Assembly: GCA_963677175.2 (NCBI GenBank)
Contig: CAXXES010000001.1
Location: 744,001-808,000 of the forward strand
Length of the DNA stretch: 64,000 bases
Direction: 5' to 3'
Origin: Sunxiuqinia sp963677175
Lineage (GTDB): Bacteria; Bacteroidota; Bacteroidia; Bacteroidales; Prolixibacteraceae
Position 1 is the stretch's first letter, and each line of letters opens with the position of its first letter. A program made the translations under genes and the position numbers. This document shows positions 61,757 to 64,000 of this stretch, piece after piece. A model generated the notes under the pieces. That model was not told the DNA's origin. It ran no database searches and saw only the letters and a program-made list of their open reading frames with translations.

Positions 61757-64000
61757 TTACTCATATCTCAACGCTTCCACCGGATTCCGCGTTGCTGCTT
61801 TCCAGCTTTGCCAACTTACCGTTAACAACGCAATTCCCAGCGCCAGCAAACCAGCCAAAGCAAAAATCCACCAGCTCAAAGTGGTTTTATAGGCAAAGTT
61901 CTCCAGCCATTTATGCATGGCATAGTAAGCAATGGGAGTGGCAATCACAAAGGCAACTAAAACCCAGATTAGAAAATCCTTGTTAAGTAACGTAACCACT
62001 TCTGAAACCTTTGCTCCATTTACTTTTCTGACTCCGATTTCTTTTATCTTTTGCTGGATGTAATACATCGACATGGCAAAAATCCCCATGGATGAAATGA
62101 TAATTGAAAGCAAAGTGAACGCGCCAATCAGTCTCGAGCGTTTTACTTCGGTCGTGTACCACTGGTCAACGATTGAGTCGGTAAAGCCCGACGCCATGGG
62201 AAGCCCGCCCGTAAACGATGCCTGTTTTGCCTTGATTCTGCTTACCGTTTCAATAATATTGGCCCCGCTAATTTTCACCACGATGCTCCATGGCCTTTGT
62301 TTTGCATCCATTTGCCGGATGATTGCTGGTCCAACTTTCTCATGCAACGACCGGTAGTTAAAATCTTCAACAATTCCCAAAACAGGTAGTTGATTATCAT
62401 AGAATTTGATTGTCTTGGGGTTTTCTCCCAGTTCCATTGTTTTAACGGCAGCCTGGTTTATCCAGACGCCATTTCTAGAATAAGCATTTGCTGTTTCTCG
62501 CACTTTCAAACCGAAGATGCCCAGATACAAACTGTCCCCTTGGAACTCTTGGAAACTTATGGGTTTGTCGTTGTAATTAAACGACTGGTTGTTCCCGCCG
62601 TCAATTGGCATTCCCCTACAATAGGAAACCTGTTCGACCCCGGGTATCGACTTTAATTCGTTACGGAAAGCTTCAGTTTGGTTGGCTTCAATGGTATTGT
62701 CCATCCAGAAAAGGTGTTCCCTGTTGAACCCCATATCGTAATTCCGCATAAATTCCGACTGCCGTGCGATGGTCAGTGTGCTAACCAACAATACAATGGC
62801 AACAATGTACTGAAATGAAATCAGAACTTTGGAATAGCTTTTCCGGGTTTTAAATGTGAAACTGCCTTTTACAATTTCAACCGGGTTAAATTTGTTGGTC
62901 ACCAGGGCCGGAACGATCCCTGAAATAAACCCGGTTAAAGCGATGATTAGTACTGAAATTAATAGGAACGAAGCATTGAATTGATGGAGCAGGTTCAGTT
63001 TGGTGTCCATCAGGTTATCAAAAAATGGCTCTACAAACAAAGCAAGGACGGCCGCAATTGTGGCAGCCAGCAAACTAAGTGCAACCGACTCTGAAATTTG
63101 CTGTGCAACCAATGTCCATTTCGAACTGCCCATCAGTTTCTTTATGGCGATTTCCTTGCTCCTGTTCCCGGCTTGTGCAACGGTAAGGTTTATGTAATTT
63201 ATAATGGCGATAATCAGGATTAAAATGGCAATTCCGCCAAACATGAACACAGAGCTTTTGCTGTTTTGCCGGATGGCTGATCCGGCAGAATTGCTGTAAT
63301 AAACATCGGCGAGCGGCTGAAATTCCAGTTCTTTGGCAAATCCATCTTTAAAAAGCCAGTAGTTTTTTTTGAATTGTTCGAGGATTATCGGGGCTTTTGA
63401 AGGAAGGTTAGACCCTTCCTTAGCCAGAAAATAGAGTCCGAAAGAGCTGTTGTTGTTTGTTGTCAACAGTTCGGGGTAGTTCCAGAATTCGGCCAGCATG
63501 TCGAACGTTATCACCGCGTCGAATTTATTGAAATGCGTATTCTGCGGCATGTCCTCAATGATTCCGGAAATTATAAAAGTTTTTTTCTCCAATTCAAATG
63601 ATTGCCCGACCGGGTTTTTACTGCCAAACATCTTATTGGCAAACGATTCGGAAAGTATGGCCCTGTCTTTTGTTTTAAGCACTTCATCCGGGCTCCCTTC
63701 AGTTAATTGGAATGAAAACATGGTGAAAAAGGCTGAATCGGCCAACAGATAGTCCATCCGCGTCCGTTTGTTTCCCGGGAAGGTGGCATTTCCCCCGTTT
63801 TTACTAATCCGGGTGTAAGCTTCCACTTCGGGCAACTGGTTTTTAACGTATTTGCCAATTGGAGGAGCGAATTCGGAACCGTTGTCACTTGAGAGCCGGT
63901 AAATTCGGTCTTTGTTTTTATGAAACTGATCGACAGATAATTCCTGTTTGATGAAAACGCTCAGCAGTAGAACAAACGTCAGCGAAACGGCAAATCCCGA
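61757..64000 (-). CDS. FtsX/MacB-like ABC permease P22, partial at window edge
   Basis: The frame is open from the stop at 61757 to the right edge, about 747 codons; the start and the beginning of TM1 lie outside. The visible N-terminus is SGFAVSLTFVLLLSVFIKQ and then DRIYRLSSDNG, as in P16. The first FtsX half has SKEIAIKKLMGSSKWTLV and the linker NPVEIVKGSF; the second periplasmic domain has GIVEDFNYRSL. The body follows P16, but the tail matches P20 over 170 bp; upstream of that block it diverges (NGAKVSEVVTLLNKDFLIW). The array clearly continues beyond the window. Confidence 0.92.
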   Translation of the reverse strand, partial: SGFAVSLTFVLLLSVFIKQELSVDQFHKNKDRIYRLSSDNGSEFAPPIGKYVKNQLPEVEAYTRISKNGGNATFPGNKRTRMDYLLADSAFFTMFSFQLTEGSPDEVLKTKDRAILSESFANKMFGSKNPVGQSFELEKKTFIISGIIEDMPQNTHFNKFDAVITFDMLAEFWNYPELLTTNNNSSFGLYFLAKEGSNLPSKAPIILEQFKKNYWLFKDGFAKELEFQPLADVYYSNSAGSAIRQNSKSSVFMFGGIAILILIIAIINYINLTVAQAGNRSKEIAIKKLMGSSKWTLVAQQISESVALSLLAATIAAVLALFVEPFFDNLMDTKLNLLHQFNASFLLISVLIIALTGFISGIVPALVTNKFNPVEIVKGSFTFKTRKSYSKVLISFQYIVAIVLLVSTLTIARQSEFMRNYDMGFNREHLFWMDNTIEANQTEAFRNELKSIPGVEQVSYCRGMPIDGGNNQSFNYNDKPISFQEFQGDSLYLGIFGLKVRETANAYSRNGVWINQAAVKTMELGENPKTIKFYDNQLPVLGIVEDFNYRSLHEKVGPAIIRQMDAKQRPWSIVVKISGANIIETVSRIKAKQASFTGGLPMASGFTDSIVDQWYTTEVKRSRLIGAFTLLSIIISSMGIFAMSMYYIQQKIKEIGVRKVNGAKVSEVVTLLNKDFLIWVLVAFVIATPIAYYAMHKWLENFAYKTTLSWWIFALAGLLALGIALLTVSWQSWKAATRNPVEALRYE

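Noticed and set aside
9443..64000. Integron-like or attC cassette array
   Set aside because: No integrase and no attC-type folded sites were seen; the repeated ends are coding permease tails.
9443..64000. Diversity-generating retroelement
   Set aside because: No reverse transcriptase or template repeat is present, and the variable part is the whole body rather than adenine positions.

Overview
The window looks like a chromosomal segment of a Bacteroidota bacterium, probably Bacteroidia and perhaps near Marinilabiliales. The order-level placement is a guess. Support comes from about 790-residue two-half FtsX/MacB permeases, a six-bladed beta-propeller lipoprotein, HU-like/DUF4469 DNA-binding proteins, GxxExxY remnants and hairpin-rich intergenic repeats, all typical of that phylum. 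No rRNA, tRNA, CRISPR array or complete insertion sequence was seen.

Layout, in transcription order (right to left): almost everything is on the minus strand. From the right edge down to 9443 runs a tandem array of 21 ABC-transporter permease genes. A 22nd permease (2553-4910) sits just before the only ATPase in the window (1796-2494). The array runs off the right edge, so its full size is unknown. Left of the ATPase is a beta-propeller lipoprotein gene split by an in-frame stop. Between the lone permease and the main array (5-9 kb) is an accessory island: a ParE-type toxin-antitoxin pair, a divergent HxlR regulator/quinone oxidoreductase pair (qorR/qorB-like), a HEPN-MNT pair, an HU-like DUF4469 gene, and a decayed GxxExxY element. 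Within the array there is little cargo: a DUF433/DUF5615 toxin-antitoxin pair that cut off a permease tail, a YdeI/OmpD-associated protein, and an HU-like protein.

Common permease architecture: one N-terminal membrane helix, a periplasmic MacB-type domain, three helices of a first FtsX domain, then a fifth helix, a second periplasmic domain and three helices of a second FtsX domain. Each protein is therefore a fused pair of half-permeases, with eight membrane segments. A dimer of a LolD/MacB-like ATPase would complete the transporter. With one ATPase for 22 permeases, most must share an ATPase or be silent.

The most unusual signal is at the 3' ends. The first ~690 codons of the permeases are highly divergent, but 18 of the 22 end in nearly the same 60-100 codons and 21 share the last ~12. 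The tails are mosaics that follow genome neighbourhood rather than the ancestry of the gene body. Some pairs are 99 percent identical over 130-180 bp, including silent sites. Orphan copies of the last 30-60 bp lie between genes, next to three families of intergenic repeats. A 94-bp sequence occurs twice in inverted orientation 31 kb apart, enclosing 12 permeases. I read this as a cassette array kept recombining through its common tails: diverse sensor/substrate domains joined to a common end. The function of the permeases (lipoprotein, peptide or drug export, or envelope signalling) cannot be decided from sequence.
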